DNA of 64,000 nucleotides from Lachnospira eligens (GTDB lineage Bacteria > Bacillota > Clostridia > Lachnospirales > Lachnospiraceae). The DNA lies in NCBI RefSeq assembly GCF_009680455.1, contig NZ_WKRD01000011.1, positions 18,980 through 82,979 of the forward strand. The letters run 5' to 3'. Positions 8,992 to 18,223 of this stretch are shown here, in pieces (the stretch's first letter is position 1; each line of letters begins with the position of its first letter). Under the pieces are notes generated by a model that made no database searches, was not told where the DNA came from, and saw only the letters and a list, made by a program, of their open reading frames with translations. The position numbers were made by a program, and so were the translations under genes.

Positions 8992-9378
8992 ATAACTTTT
9001 CTTAATCTATTCCTAATCGTTCATAATCTCTTTTATTTTCTTAATGCAGAAAACACACGCCTTAAAAAATCTATAAAAAGAAAAACCATTTTTACTATTG
9101 CTTTGTATGTAATTTATTATATTGTTATCGTTATTTGTATAATACATTTAGGTTGGAATCTTATGGAGTCTATCACTTATGTGTTAAGTATACCACCTAT
9201 CATTATTCCTTTTATTATTAAAATGATTAAACCAGACTTATCTCTCAAAGTCTGGAATCATTCGTATGAAAATAAAGAGACTTATTTCTCAGCAAAAAGA
9301 ATGCTGGAAACATATCAAGAAAAAGTAACACAACAAGATGCTTTAGTTAATAAGCTCACACTTGAACAAACCAAGTAA
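8992..9378 (+). pseudogene. Hydrophobic C-terminal remnant of an unknown protein
   Basis: An open frame follows a stop at 8989 and ends at 9378. It contains no ATG before the hydrophobic part; the only possible starts are weak (TTG at 9103, without a ribosome binding site). The product would have a charged helix, one or two membrane segments (YVIYYIVIVICIIHLGW) and a polar tail. This looks like the 3' end of a longer gene whose 5' part was lost at the edge of the island. It is not recognised. A short functional membrane peptide starting at TTG cannot be excluded. Confidence 0.35.
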
Positions 9379-9411
9379 TATTCCAAAAATTATTGTCACT
9401 CAACCAAAAAC

Positions 9412-9590
9412 GAGCCAAGAAAAGCCGTAAATTCGGCATTTCTTGGCTCTTGTACATTACTCGAACTCGCAGAATCTAGTTTGATTTAGGTTATTTCAAT
9501 ATAGTTATCTATACTGTTTTGTATTGATATTTACATCTTTTCCACACGTTATTTTTCGTTTCACATATTTTTAGTACCAATCCAGTACCA
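9412..9590. other. att-like junction A (AGTACCA arm)
   Basis: A hairpin (arms 9412-9422 and 9439-9449, minus-strand T-run) is followed by TACTCGAACTC (9458-9468), two mismatches from the core of junctions B-F. AGTACCA then appears twice with 11-bp period (9573-9579 and 9584-9590), 105 bp beyond the core. No arm repeat is recognisable on the left side. It marks the left border of the segment that runs to junction B. Confidence 0.6.
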
Positions 9591-9734
9591 TTACATTCTT
9601 TCATTATTGTGTGTAGTTCCGATGGCTTGCAGGTTTGTTTACTATTCAGAGAATAATCATCTGATAGTTTGCAAATCCACCTATGGAAATTATAATCTCC
9701 GGACGATGTTTCTGCAACTAGAAATTTTGAGGTA

Positions 9735-10757
9735 CTAATGGATAGCATCATTCTTTTCCATATCATTCATCAATTTATCAAAGTCACTTTCATATAGTGA
9801 ATCCTGTATAACTCTGTATTTCTCAAACTCACTTTCTGCAAATTCCTTTGCAATAGCTGCTGTTACTTTTCCTTTATCCTGAAGTACATCCGCATCATTA
9901 AATCTAAGAAATGCGTCAAGCTTTGTTTTCCAATCTTCCATAGTCATAGGAATATGTCTTCGTGCCTGTCTTGTTGCATAATCAAGATACATTGTCACAA
10001 TCTCATTTAATTCTGCAAGTTCATCTTTTTCCAAGTAGTTTTTTGCAATTGACACATCTGTTTTTACTATTTTACCATCAGGCGCATTTTTCCATGATTT
10101 AAGTCCCATATGTTCCTTATTATAATCAGCTCTTGCCACTATCACTTCTGCCGCTGTATTACCATGAACTGCATAATGCATCTTGTTCTGAACTGTTGCA
10201 TAAAACTCTCTTGTCACCTGGGAATTCTTATCATAATCAACTGCTGTTGCATATATGTCTGTAATTTTCTGGTAAAATCTTCTCTCACTTGCTCTGATTT
10301 CCTGAATCTCAGCAATAAGATGCTCAAAATAATCTTCGTCGAAAATCTGTCCATTAATCAATCTGCTTTTATCAAGAACATAACCCTGCTTTGTAAATGT
10401 ATCCAATACTTTTGTTGCCCATGTTCTAAACTGCATTGCCCGCTCTGAATTAATGCGATAACCCACAGCAATAATTGCAGCTAATGAATAAAATTTGTAG
10501 TTGTATGTTTTTCCATTATCAGCAACCTGTGCAAAATTTGCACAAGTTGAATTTTCATTTAATTCCCCCTCTTTAAAAATATTGCTCAGATGTTTTGTAA
10601 CCACACTTCTATCTACATCAAAAAGCTGCGAAATTGCTTTCTGCGTAAGCCATACATCACCATTCTGAACCCTGACTTCTATTCCGTCTTCTCCTGCATC
10701 TCGTGTGAAAACTAGAAAATCCACAGTGCTATTTCTTATCTGTAATTCTTTGCTCAT
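9735..10757 (-). CDS. RhuM family protein
   Basis: A 340-residue member of the 'virulence RhuM' family. The N-terminal part includes WLTQKAISQLFDVDRSVVTKHLSNIF, a helix-turn-helix-like DNA-binding region, followed by the conserved YSLAAIIAVGYRINSERAMQFR segment. RhuM genes are common in restriction and defence islands and on mobile elements, but the biochemical role is not established. The start is set at the ATG behind AAAGGA; an extension of 16 residues has no ribosome binding site. It lies 26 nt after an unknown gene on the same strand and is the last gene before junction A. Confidence 0.85.
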   Translation of the reverse strand: MSKELQIRNSTVDFLVFTRDAGEDGIEVRVQNGDVWLTQKAISQLFDVDRSVVTKHLSNIFKEGELNENSTCANFAQVADNGKTYNYKFYSLAAIIAVGYRINSERAMQFRTWATKVLDTFTKQGYVLDKSRLINGQIFDEDYFEHLIAEIQEIRASERRFYQKITDIYATAVDYDKNSQVTREFYATVQNKMHYAVHGNTAAEVIVARADYNKEHMGLKSWKNAPDGKIVKTDVSIAKNYLEKDELAELNEIVTMYLDYATRQARRHIPMTMEDWKTKLDAFLRFNDADVLQDKGKVTAAIAKEFAESEFEKYRVIQDSLYESDFDKLMNDMEKNDAIH

Positions 10758-10783
10758 AAAAGCATTCCTTTCTCTAGATTCTA

Positions 10784-11377
10784 TCAATACATCTCTATAA
10801 AACATTTTCCCCGGTTTCTTTCAAATATCAAGAAGGGAATTTCTGCTTTTGCCAGCATACTATTATTAACTGGAACATATTCATAATTTTCAATATCTGG
10901 TATACACTTTATAGCTTTCTTTTTATCTATACAATATAGATTATTTTCACTGCTGTTCCATAAAGCCTTTATCTTCAAAACAACACATTTTGTTTGAACC
11001 ATCACCTTATATTTTTCAAGCCTGCTTTTTTCTATCTCCTTTGATTTATCACCATAAGAAATAGTAATATATCTGGAATTGGATTTTATAATGTGAACAT
11101 CTCCATTCCTTACTACCTCTTTAGGGAATCCCAAATCTTCAAAAAAACTATCATAATCTGTAATGCATTCTGGGAGTTCCATTTTGACTGCATAACTGCT
11201 ATTTATAATATTCTGTATATCCTTATCATCAACCCTGAACATATAAATATTCCATCCCGTGCTATCGCCATCATCATCTAATATTGGAATAGAACCATAA
11301 GGATTAAACATATGTAAATTAGACAAATCATCTTTTGTTGGCTTTTTAAATTTGACTATTTCAAATGTTATGCTCAT
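10784..11377 (-). CDS. Hypothetical protein upstream of rhuM
   Basis: A 197-residue protein that I do not recognise. It is soluble, with no membrane segment or signal peptide, and has a mixed alpha/beta look. AAAAGGAG 9 nt before the ATG supports the start. It is followed closely by rhuM, so the two are probably co-transcribed. The N-terminal third contains FNPYGSIPILDDDGDSTGWN, which is acidic and might bind a ligand or metal, but no catalytic motif is evident. Confidence 0.6.
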   Translation of the reverse strand: MSITFEIVKFKKPTKDDLSNLHMFNPYGSIPILDDDGDSTGWNIYMFRVDDKDIQNIINSSYAVKMELPECITDYDSFFEDLGFPKEVVRNGDVHIIKSNSRYITISYGDKSKEIEKSRLEKYKVMVQTKCVVLKIKALWNSSENNLYCIDKKKAIKCIPDIENYEYVPVNNSMLAKAEIPFLIFERNRGKCFIEMY

Positions 11378-11492
11378 AAATGTTCTCCTTTTCCGTCACT
11401 TTTTTAGCGACGAATTATTTTATACATCTTGCTTTTCGTCATTGCAAACTAACTTCTTATGCCCAAACAATTGTTTTAACAATTCTTTTGCG

Positions 11493-12077
11493 CTAATGGT
11501 TAGAACTGCGATTAGTATCTATGTACCTGGTAAAATCAATTACCTTTGCAGGCTTTCTCTTAGTAGCAATCCCTAGTCGTTCCATGTCTAATTTAAAAAG
11601 TTCGTTCGGATATCCATACGCATCAAATCCCTCTGGCTGGCAAATATCTCTGTTCAGATACTCACTAAGCTCCCATTGATACTTTGCTTCTTTCTCCAGC
11701 TTTTTACCAAAATACTGTGCATCCATTACCATTCTGTTAATGCCACCAACCGATTTCCTACCATGAGTTTTTGTTACAATTGTATCACCTGACATTTTAA
11801 AATACTGCCCTATCTGTTCCTCGGAATATCCCATTTCCTGCATCACGCCATGAATCACACTGCGAATATACATTGTATAGTAATTCCAGTTTCTTGGTTC
11901 AATATCTGTCATTGCTATTGTATAACGATTACTGGCATTCACAATAAACAAGACATTTCTTCCTTTTATTTTCGTCAAATGTGTGTCCCAGCAGAACACA
12001 AGTGAGTCGCCTTTGCTTTCTTCAATCTTTGTTGTTTTTAGTCGATCTTGAACTGCTTTTGTTGCACCAATCTCCAT
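11493..12077 (-). CDS. DUF6933-like protein
   Basis: A 194-residue protein whose first ~110 residues (MEIGATKAVQDRL, then VLFIVNASNRYTIAM) fit the DUF6933 family, which has no known function. AGGTG lies 6 nt before the ATG; an upstream GTG would overlap that site. The C-terminal part (YFGKKLEKEAKYQWELSEYL) is helical and ends in a basic tail. It follows a broken small gene on the same strand by about 13 nt. Homologues often sit in accessory regions near transposon-associated small genes. The function is not known. Confidence 0.55.
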   Translation of the reverse strand: MEIGATKAVQDRLKTTKIEESKGDSLVFCWDTHLTKIKGRNVLFIVNASNRYTIAMTDIEPRNWNYYTMYIRSVIHGVMQEMGYSEEQIGQYFKMSGDTIVTKTHGRKSVGGINRMVMDAQYFGKKLEKEAKYQWELSEYLNRDICQPEGFDAYGYPNELFKLDMERLGIATKRKPAKVIDFTRYIDTNRSSNH

Positions 12078-12090
12078 ATGTATCACCTGC

Positions 12091-12400
12091 TCATCTCAAG
12101 TATTCTTTCACTTCCCGCCTCATTTCTCCACTGAATTCTGATAAATCATCATATGTAATTACTTTCAGTCTAATGAGACGAACAATATCCCATATTACCT
12201 CTGATTTACTCATATACATGATAACACCCGGATGACGCTTATCTTCTTTTATCCGTTTTCAAGTTCCAACAATTTCTCTGATGCAGGCTTTTTATCATCA
12301 TTCAGAAAATTTGCATACTCTTTAACAAGACCTTCCATATAATTTTCCTGCCTGATAATCTTTCTCGAAATAATTTCCAATCCTTTTTGCTTATGTCCAT
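12091..12400 (-). pseudogene. Frameshifted small gene of the family often labelled 'multidrug transporter'-like
   Basis: A strong AGGAGG (12410-12415) and ATG start MDISKKDWKLFRERLSG, but the expected continuation (RQENYMEGLVKEYANFL) needs one frameshift. The next part (RIKEDKRHPGVIMYMSKSE) needs a second, and the frame then runs to a stop at 12091. The reassembled product would be about 100 residues. It resembles a small family in Clostridia mobile elements commonly mislabelled as a transporter; it has no membrane segment. The last 42 codons, from 12219, could still be translated alone. Confidence 0.6.
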
Positions 12401-12416
12401 GATTTTGAACCTCCTC

Positions 12417-12567
12417 AGTCTCAAGTTAGTCTCAGCAAACAATTTCAGAAATGAGACTGACTCGAAACTACAACTTTATAATTTACCTGCAAATCCCGGT
12501 TTTATCGCGTTTTGCTATATCATAGAGTCTCACTCAGTCTCAAATCTCGTGAGACTTCGTTGAGACT
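12417..12567. repeat. Cluster of seven AGTCTCA/TGAGACT sites
   Basis: The 7-mer AGTCTCA occurs at 12417, 12428, 12526 and 12536. Its complement TGAGACT occurs at 12452, 12550 and 12561. The outer pairs have an 11-bp period and face each other. The cluster sits directly upstream of the broken small gene. It may be a multi-site operator, or recombinase arm sites like those at the junctions; no TATTCAAACTC core is present at the expected distance. The rest of the gene-free stretch to 12814 holds only AT-rich sequence. Confidence 0.6.
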
Positions 12568-12814
12568 AACTTTGAAATATTAGTTTTTCAGAAAGCTCTT
12601 TAATCGTCTCTCTTTAGAAAGCTTTTTCTTAGAATATTCTGATTTTAACCACTTGATTTTTCTCAAAATTTCTATGACATTTTCTGTGACATTTCCCATC
12701 TTCATTATAAGCGTTACCTAAAACAAATTTGTACCTTTAATCAATTCAATTTTTACCTTCTCCCTACTTCCATACATAGAGCTTTTACTTTCATCAATAG
12801 TCTATATCTGATGT

Positions 12815-14350
12815 TTATTCTATGAATACATACTTTCCCTTTCCTTTACCATTTACCACTTTAACAACTTTCATGTCTCTAAGTTTTGTCATGACTGCTC
12901 TTGCTGTGGATGGTGAGCAATCAAGAATTTCTTTTATTTCTTTTGTTCCAAAAATCTGATTTTTCTCTATTTCATCATACACCTTAAGAATATTTGCCTT
13001 CGAAGGTTCATTATATTTTTGTTGCTCAATCGCCGACTTTATCCTATCAACCGCCGATTTTTTATCGTCAATCGCCGACTTTTCTTCTCCAATCGCCGGC
13101 TTTTGGTAATCAATCAACGACTTATTGACTGCAACAGCTAATTTTTTTAATGAATCAGCGGTTTTTTCAACAATATTTTTTCCAACTTTTGAATTATAAA
13201 TAACCGCCTGCAACATAAAAGCATTTGTATGATAAACAGGATCTTTTAATCCCACCTGCTCCAACTCATTACACATACGATTGACACCTTCTCCAAATTC
13301 TTTTACAAATTTATAATTCTTTAAAAACTCTGCAATCTTAGGGTTTCTGGAAAAATGTGTGAAACGTATATTGTCCGCTCTTACAAGCCCTGGAAGTTTT
13401 CCCGGGCTTTCAACTACTATATGGTCATCAAACATTTTTATCTGAATATCCGTACCGGTAATACTGTAAGCACGATGAGTAACTGCATTTACGATCAATT
13501 CCTGTCTGACAAACTTAGGATATTCCTCATCTGTAACAAATGTTCCATCTGGTCCAAGATATGTTTTTTCTTTTACCTGCGTATCCAAATATGCAATTGC
13601 CTCATTTATCATATTAAGTAGTGTTCCTTCAAAGATAACATCCTTTATAACATTCATTTCTGTTCCAAATTTTTCTTCTGTTCCCTCATAACGTATAAAA
13701 CGGATCCTAGCACGGGGAAAGAAATTTTGAGGATTCTTTCCAAATAGCAAAATTGCAGCGGTACTGATTTGAATCTCGCCATCTTTTTCTTTTATGAAGC
13801 CTCTGTTTTCTTTGAGATATTCCAATGGACTTTTCCCATAATCAATCTCATCTATATATTCTTTTACAAAGTCCATATCTATATCATCAATCGTAGCATC
13901 AGGCACAGCCTTATCTTCAAAGTATCGTTCTCCCTTGTCATAATTAAGCTGAAGGCGTTCTTCAAAAGTCTGTAATTTAGATTTATCACCAACTCTTAAG
14001 AATACATCATCTGCCTGATTTGCATGCACTTGTGGACTTGCATCAATATGCATTACAAGTACATGATTCTCTCTTCCCTTTTCATCAACACATGGAACTT
14101 TTTCTATTCCGACTTTAATAGTCGGATTGCAGAAATCAAATGGCACTCTTAGAAGTTCATTTAACTTCTTGGTTTCAAAATCAATGCCTTCAATTCTTTT
14201 TGTCTTATCGGTTATACCTATTGCAATATCTCCACCATCCGCATTAGCAAATGCAACAATCGGTATTGCCAAATCCTTTGGAGAAATATTTATACTTTTC
14301 CGATCAAATGTCTGATTTTCTTCCATTGATAAAATTTCTTCAATCGTCAT
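12815..14350 (-). CDS. AlbA_2 domain / GHKL-like ATP-binding protein with C-terminal winged helix
   Basis: A 511-residue regulator-like protein. Residues ~8-130 form the AlbA_2 (Schlafen-type) domain, with FDRKSINISPKDLAIPIVAFANADGG split across its core. Residues ~280-370 (ELIVNAVTHRAYS, ESPGKLPG, EFGEGVNRM) fit the RecG-like HATPase_c_4 domain. Residues ~455-511 form a winged helix. Between them lies a heptad-repeat linker. The start is supported by GGAAGG. Such proteins are common in defence islands and have been proposed as DNA or RNA-binding regulators. The role here is unknown, and it is monocistronic. Confidence 0.8.
   Translation of the reverse strand: MTIEEILSMEENQTFDRKSINISPKDLAIPIVAFANADGGDIAIGITDKTKRIEGIDFETKKLNELLRVPFDFCNPTIKVGIEKVPCVDEKGRENHVLVMHIDASPQVHANQADDVFLRVGDKSKLQTFEERLQLNYDKGERYFEDKAVPDATIDDIDMDFVKEYIDEIDYGKSPLEYLKENRGFIKEKDGEIQISTAAILLFGKNPQNFFPRARIRFIRYEGTEEKFGTEMNVIKDVIFEGTLLNMINEAIAYLDTQVKEKTYLGPDGTFVTDEEYPKFVRQELIVNAVTHRAYSITGTDIQIKMFDDHIVVESPGKLPGLVRADNIRFTHFSRNPKIAEFLKNYKFVKEFGEGVNRMCNELEQVGLKDPVYHTNAFMLQAVIYNSKVGKNIVEKTADSLKKLAVAVNKSLIDYQKPAIGEEKSAIDDKKSAVDRIKSAIEQQKYNEPSKANILKVYDEIEKNQIFGTKEIKEILDCSPSTARAVMTKLRDMKVVKVVNGKGKGKYVFIE
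13027..13131. repeat. Five 21-bp tandem repeats inside the AlbA_2 gene
   Basis: Units start at 13027, 13048, 13069, 13090 and 13111, exactly 21 bp apart. Each encodes a seven-residue unit of the form K-S/P-A-I-x-x-x. Because 21 is a multiple of three, slippage would change the linker length without breaking the frame. Confidence 0.85.
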
Positions 14351-14490
14351 TGCATTTACCTTCCTATAATTTTCCCTAGAATTATTTAACTATTATAGTA
14401 ATCACTTCCCCTAAATCACAGACTTATACCACTGTATTTAGTAACTTTGTTTTTATTTCACAACTATTATACATAATTCATTATTGACAA

Positions 14491-16068
14491 TTACAACAGC
14501 TCATATATATTTACGATCTGCTTCTTTGTCATCTTATACTGCCTCCACTTTGATTTCATCCCATCAATTTGTTCTTTTGAAATTCTATTTTCTTCCTTCA
14601 TTTTCATAATCTCACATAAAATTTCAACAAAATCATTGGCATCAGATACTTTAATTAAAATCTGTTTAATGTCACGTAAATTTTGTACCGTAAACAAAAT
14701 TTCTGAACTATGTTTTTCGTTTACTTCATACTGTACGCTCTGTTCTAAATTTAATGCTTTTTTCCCTATTTTCCTCGAGAAAATTGTTTGTCCATATGCT
14801 GTTTTCCATATATATACCTTTACATACATGTCTGCTCGTTTCGGTTTATCTTCTCTTATCTCCTTTAGTGTTATCTCTCCAAAAGGAAGACACTCTATAC
14901 TTTCTCCTATTTTCAATGTTGCCATTTTCTCATTATTAAATAGCTTATATTTTTTATCGCTATTGAGGAAATCACACTTTTCATCCATCATTTGCTCTAC
15001 AAGGTATTCAAATAATGAATAGTCTTGTACTCCCCTTAACTCTATTGGAATCCAATCTTTGCCGTTTAGAGCACCAGCCAATCCACCAACCATGGATGCC
15101 AATGTATCTGTATCTGCATTACTTAAGTTCGCAGTCTCATATATTGCCATTGTAGGATCATCCGCATACTTAGAAAATAAATAGATTGAAACTACCGCTG
15201 AGACATTCCCCGCACCATTTATTTTCGAATTATAACATCCCAATTTTTGAAGAGTATCATCTCTTAAATCCAAAATGCCTTGATTTAATGCTTCTTTTGC
15301 AATTTTTAAATAATTTATTGTTTCTATTACACATTCATTCCACATTCGGTCATAATCATATTGTGCATATCTTTCAGCTTCACTTTTCCATATAGCAATA
15401 TTGTTCACCTCTGGAAGTTTACTCCATTGTTTCTCTTCTATTAATACATCTATCAATTCTCCATAACTTAACACAACATCCTGTTGTATCAATGTTCTCA
15501 CTGCCATCGCATATAACATAGCCCCTATCAATGCTCGTGGATGTCCATGAGTATACATTCCATTTAAAACAACTTGTTCCATGATTTTTTCGGCATTTTC
15601 TTCATTTCTAAATATATGTGGAAGGATTCTCATTGCAACTCCATTTCCACCAGCCATAAAGTAATCCTTTATTTCTAAAGGTGAATTGCTTTTCTCATCC
15701 CACGGAGATATATTGTTAGCCCACTTTTGTGCCGCCCTCTTGGTTGCTCCTCCGCCTCCTCTTTCATACTTCAACCACGCTGGTAATTCTGCTTGGCGAA
15801 AAAAATTACTCCATTGGCGACCTCTTAATAAACTTCTAGCAGTGGCAATAATTAGTTGTGTATCATCACTATATTCACCCGCACAAATTTTTTCTTCATG
15901 TGGCCAGTATTTTCCGCCTGCACGACGATTCCACTCCACATATGTTCTTATGCTATTTCTATTCTTTCTAATGTTTTTACTATTTTGTTCATTTGGCCAC
16001 CCCAATGCGTCACCTATTGCTGCTCCAATTAACGCCCCTGTATATTTTTCCTTTTTAGAACAACTCAT
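14491..16068 (-). CDS. ADP-ribosylglycohydrolase (DraG/ARH family) with C-terminal extension
   Basis: A 525-residue enzyme predicted to remove ADP-ribose from modified macromolecules. The family signature GALIGAAIGDALG lies at residues ~10-22. Metal-binding acids lie in EYSDDTQL (~66) and in NADTDTLASMVGGLAG (~318), the places used by DraG/ARH3 for the two Mg2+ ions. The last ~160 residues are an unrecognised extension. GGGAGG precedes the ATG. It overlaps the 3' end of the DarT-like gene by 14 nt, so it is translationally coupled and is the natural candidate for the antidote that reverses DarT. Canonical DarG antitoxins use a macrodomain instead. Confidence 0.85.
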   Translation of the reverse strand: MSCSKKEKYTGALIGAAIGDALGWPNEQNSKNIRKNRNSIRTYVEWNRRAGGKYWPHEEKICAGEYSDDTQLIIATARSLLRGRQWSNFFRQAELPAWLKYERGGGGATKRAAQKWANNISPWDEKSNSPLEIKDYFMAGGNGVAMRILPHIFRNEENAEKIMEQVVLNGMYTHGHPRALIGAMLYAMAVRTLIQQDVVLSYGELIDVLIEEKQWSKLPEVNNIAIWKSEAERYAQYDYDRMWNECVIETINYLKIAKEALNQGILDLRDDTLQKLGCYNSKINGAGNVSAVVSIYLFSKYADDPTMAIYETANLSNADTDTLASMVGGLAGALNGKDWIPIELRGVQDYSLFEYLVEQMMDEKCDFLNSDKKYKLFNNEKMATLKIGESIECLPFGEITLKEIREDKPKRADMYVKVYIWKTAYGQTIFSRKIGKKALNLEQSVQYEVNEKHSSEILFTVQNLRDIKQILIKVSDANDFVEILCEIMKMKEENRISKEQIDGMKSKWRQYKMTKKQIVNIYELL

Positions 16069-16735
16069 TTTTTTCCTCCCTATATGGTCTTACTACTGGT
16101 TCTACTCCACTTCTTATTTTTCCACTTGTTGATACATCAAATAATTCTGGTGAAATAAACACATCGATTTTAGGAAATCCCATTACCTTCCATTCAACTA
16201 TTTTTTGTCTTGCAATTTTCTCATTTTCAAATACTATTCCTTTAATCATTGATACTGGAATACTCTCATAAACTAACACTTCTGCTTGATCATCTGTAGG
16301 TGCATTCTGTAACATATCAATTGTCCTATTTTGCCTTCCTACATTTGCTGAAAACATTTCTCGAAATGCTTCTACTCCTTTATAAATATATGCACCATAG
16401 CGAGTAGCTGCATTAACCTTACAAAATTGTGTCGTTTCAATAGTAGCAACTATAGGATCAATAAATAGGATTGCCCAATCTGAAAATATAGGGTTATTAT
16501 CTTTTACTCTACGTAAGTACCACCAATTGGGATATTGGACAGAACAATTAATATATTCCGTTTTGCCATCTAATCGCAATTTATCATTTTGAATCAAAAC
16601 ATCTTGATTTATAAAATCAACAGCTTTAACACCTTCATTGTTGTTCAATATATGTAAAAGTACATTTGTATGAACAAAATGACATAGCCTAGTTATATTT
16701 CTTTTTCTAATTTCCTCATATATTTCATCTATCAT
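16055..16735 (-). CDS. DarT-like ssDNA thymidine ADP-ribosyltransferase (DUF4433)
   Basis: A 226-residue toxin-like enzyme. DarT proteins use NAD+ to ADP-ribosylate thymidine in single-stranded DNA. Conserved parts visible are LCHFVHTNVLLHIL, NCSVQYPNWWYLR (~68-80), which fits the NAD-binding region, and DQAEVLV (~150), which provides the expected catalytic glutamate. Length matches the family. The ATG overlaps the stop of the helicase gene by four bases (ATGA), and the ADP-ribosylglycohydrolase starts before this gene ends. This tight order implies one functional unit: helicase, transferase, hydrolase. Confidence 0.85.
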   Translation of the reverse strand: MIDEIYEEIRKRNITRLCHFVHTNVLLHILNNNEGVKAVDFINQDVLIQNDKLRLDGKTEYINCSVQYPNWWYLRRVKDNNPIFSDWAILFIDPIVATIETTQFCKVNAATRYGAYIYKGVEAFREMFSANVGRQNRTIDMLQNAPTDDQAEVLVYESIPVSMIKGIVFENEKIARQKIVEWKVMGFPKIDVFISPELFDVSTSGKIRSGVEPVVRPYREEKNELF

Positions 16736-18165
16736 TTTAATTCCCTCTCATCATACAACGATTCATCTACTTCTAACAATAGCTCTGTTTTTTCTGCAGT
16801 ATACGATAATATTAATCCTCTTTTTGCTCTTGTTATAGCTACATATAATAATTTTGCTTCTTCCTTTAATGCTTCGTCTCTGCCCTCATTTGCTAAAATT
16901 CTTTCTTCTGATGGCAGATATTTCACAGAACAAAAAGGTAAAAATACCATATCGAATTCTAATCCCTTAGCTGAATGAAAAGTTCCTATTGAAATTTTTG
17001 CATTTAAATCCAATACTCCCATCCGATTTTTCAGAATTTGTGGAATAATCTTTTTTGTTCTCAACTTTTCCTCTACTAAATCAACTAGTTCTCGGTTTCT
17101 AACCAAAATTGCAATGCTCTGATTTCCAGACATTCTTATCGCCGTCTCTACTATCCACTCTAACTCCGTCTCTTCATCTTTGCATTTTACAATTGCAGGC
17201 AATGGAGACGATGCTGTAGGTAATACTGGTTCTACCAAATCCTGCTTATCTTCAAAATATTTTGATTTTGAAATAGCTACTGCAAATTTAGCAATTTCTT
17301 TACTATTTCTATAATTACGATCAAAATACCATATCTTATTTTTTACTATTTTTAATCCAGCTTCTCTCCACGACAATCGTGATCCATAAATTTGTTGTGC
17401 AACATCACCAAAAAAAGTAAATGTTCCATCCTCCGGAATAGCTTTAACAAGTGACTTAAGCATTATAGGTGATAAATCCTGTCCTTCATCCACTATAATA
17501 TGCTTATACATTCTCTTTTCCGTATCATTATCTAGTTCTTCGTATACTGTTTGTGCTATATCTTCCCAATCATATAAATACCCTTCCTCTTTTCTTACCT
17601 CAAGATATGCCTTATATACTTGAAAAAAATATTTCCTATTTTCTCTTATTATCCGCGTATCAAAGCGTCCAACACGTTCAACTTTCTCATATTCATCAAG
17701 TGTTTTTATTCCCATTTTTTCAATCCAATTTATCTCTTCTAGAAAAACTTCTTCTGATCTTTTTAATGTACTATTAGTTCCATTCTCTGCTTTCACCTTT
17801 TCCAATGCTCTTCTTACAAACAGTTGCTTTTTATTATCGCCATCTTCCATTCCCGAAACTATACCATTCCATCTCGGCATCTTGTTCCTATGTGCTAAAT
17901 ATCCTCTTGCAAACTTGTGATAATTTCTAACATCAATGTTTCTAGGAATTTCTGAGCCAACTATAGCCTCTAAATATTTTACAAGTGTCGTATTAAAAGT
18001 AACTAACAACACTCTTTCCTTATCATCCAAAGTGGCAAGATAAATTGCTCTATAAATAGCTAATGTTGTTTTTCCACTACCAGCTGTACCCAAAACAACA
18101 TTATGTCCTTCTGGTTTTAAATCTAATACCTCTAATTGTTTTCCTCTCGGCTGTGATAATGCCAT
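16732..18165 (-). CDS. UvrD/Rep-like SF1 helicase leading the DarT operon
   Basis: A compact 477-residue superfamily 1A helicase. It carries Walker A GTAGSGKTT (~26-34), Walker B VDEGQDLSP (~226), motif III-like FGDVAQQIYGS, motif V TFHSAKGLEFD and motif VI VAITRAKRG. It lacks the large 2B domain of full UvrD. GGAGG supports the ATG, and a perfect 10-bp-arm palindrome sits about 60 nt upstream. By generating or moving along single-stranded DNA it could expose the substrate of the DarT-like enzyme. That link is an inference from the four-base overlap of the genes. Confidence 0.88.
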   Translation of the reverse strand: MALSQPRGKQLEVLDLKPEGHNVVLGTAGSGKTTLAIYRAIYLATLDDKERVLLVTFNTTLVKYLEAIVGSEIPRNIDVRNYHKFARGYLAHRNKMPRWNGIVSGMEDGDNKKQLFVRRALEKVKAENGTNSTLKRSEEVFLEEINWIEKMGIKTLDEYEKVERVGRFDTRIIRENRKYFFQVYKAYLEVRKEEGYLYDWEDIAQTVYEELDNDTEKRMYKHIIVDEGQDLSPIMLKSLVKAIPEDGTFTFFGDVAQQIYGSRLSWREAGLKIVKNKIWYFDRNYRNSKEIAKFAVAISKSKYFEDKQDLVEPVLPTASSPLPAIVKCKDEETELEWIVETAIRMSGNQSIAILVRNRELVDLVEEKLRTKKIIPQILKNRMGVLDLNAKISIGTFHSAKGLEFDMVFLPFCSVKYLPSEERILANEGRDEALKEEAKLLYVAITRAKRGLILSYTAEKTELLLEVDESLYDERELK

Positions 18166-18223
18166 ATTTTACCTCCATATATTTATTCATACTATAACAC
18201 ACTTAATGATTTCTTTATACTCC

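Noticed and set aside
9509..9766. 85-residue minus-strand frame overlapping the 3' end of rhuM
   Set aside because: It reads through the AGTACCA arm repeats, has no ribosome binding site and matches nothing; it is probably a chance frame.
12417..12567. A seventh att junction at the AGTCTCA cluster
   Set aside because: No TATTCAAACTC core lies 60 bp or ~105 bp away and no hairpin with a T-run is present; it is kept only as a possible relic.
16055..16735. A canonical DarTG operon
   Set aside because: No macrodomain DarG is present; the overlapping partner is an ARH/DraG-type enzyme, so the locus was described separately.
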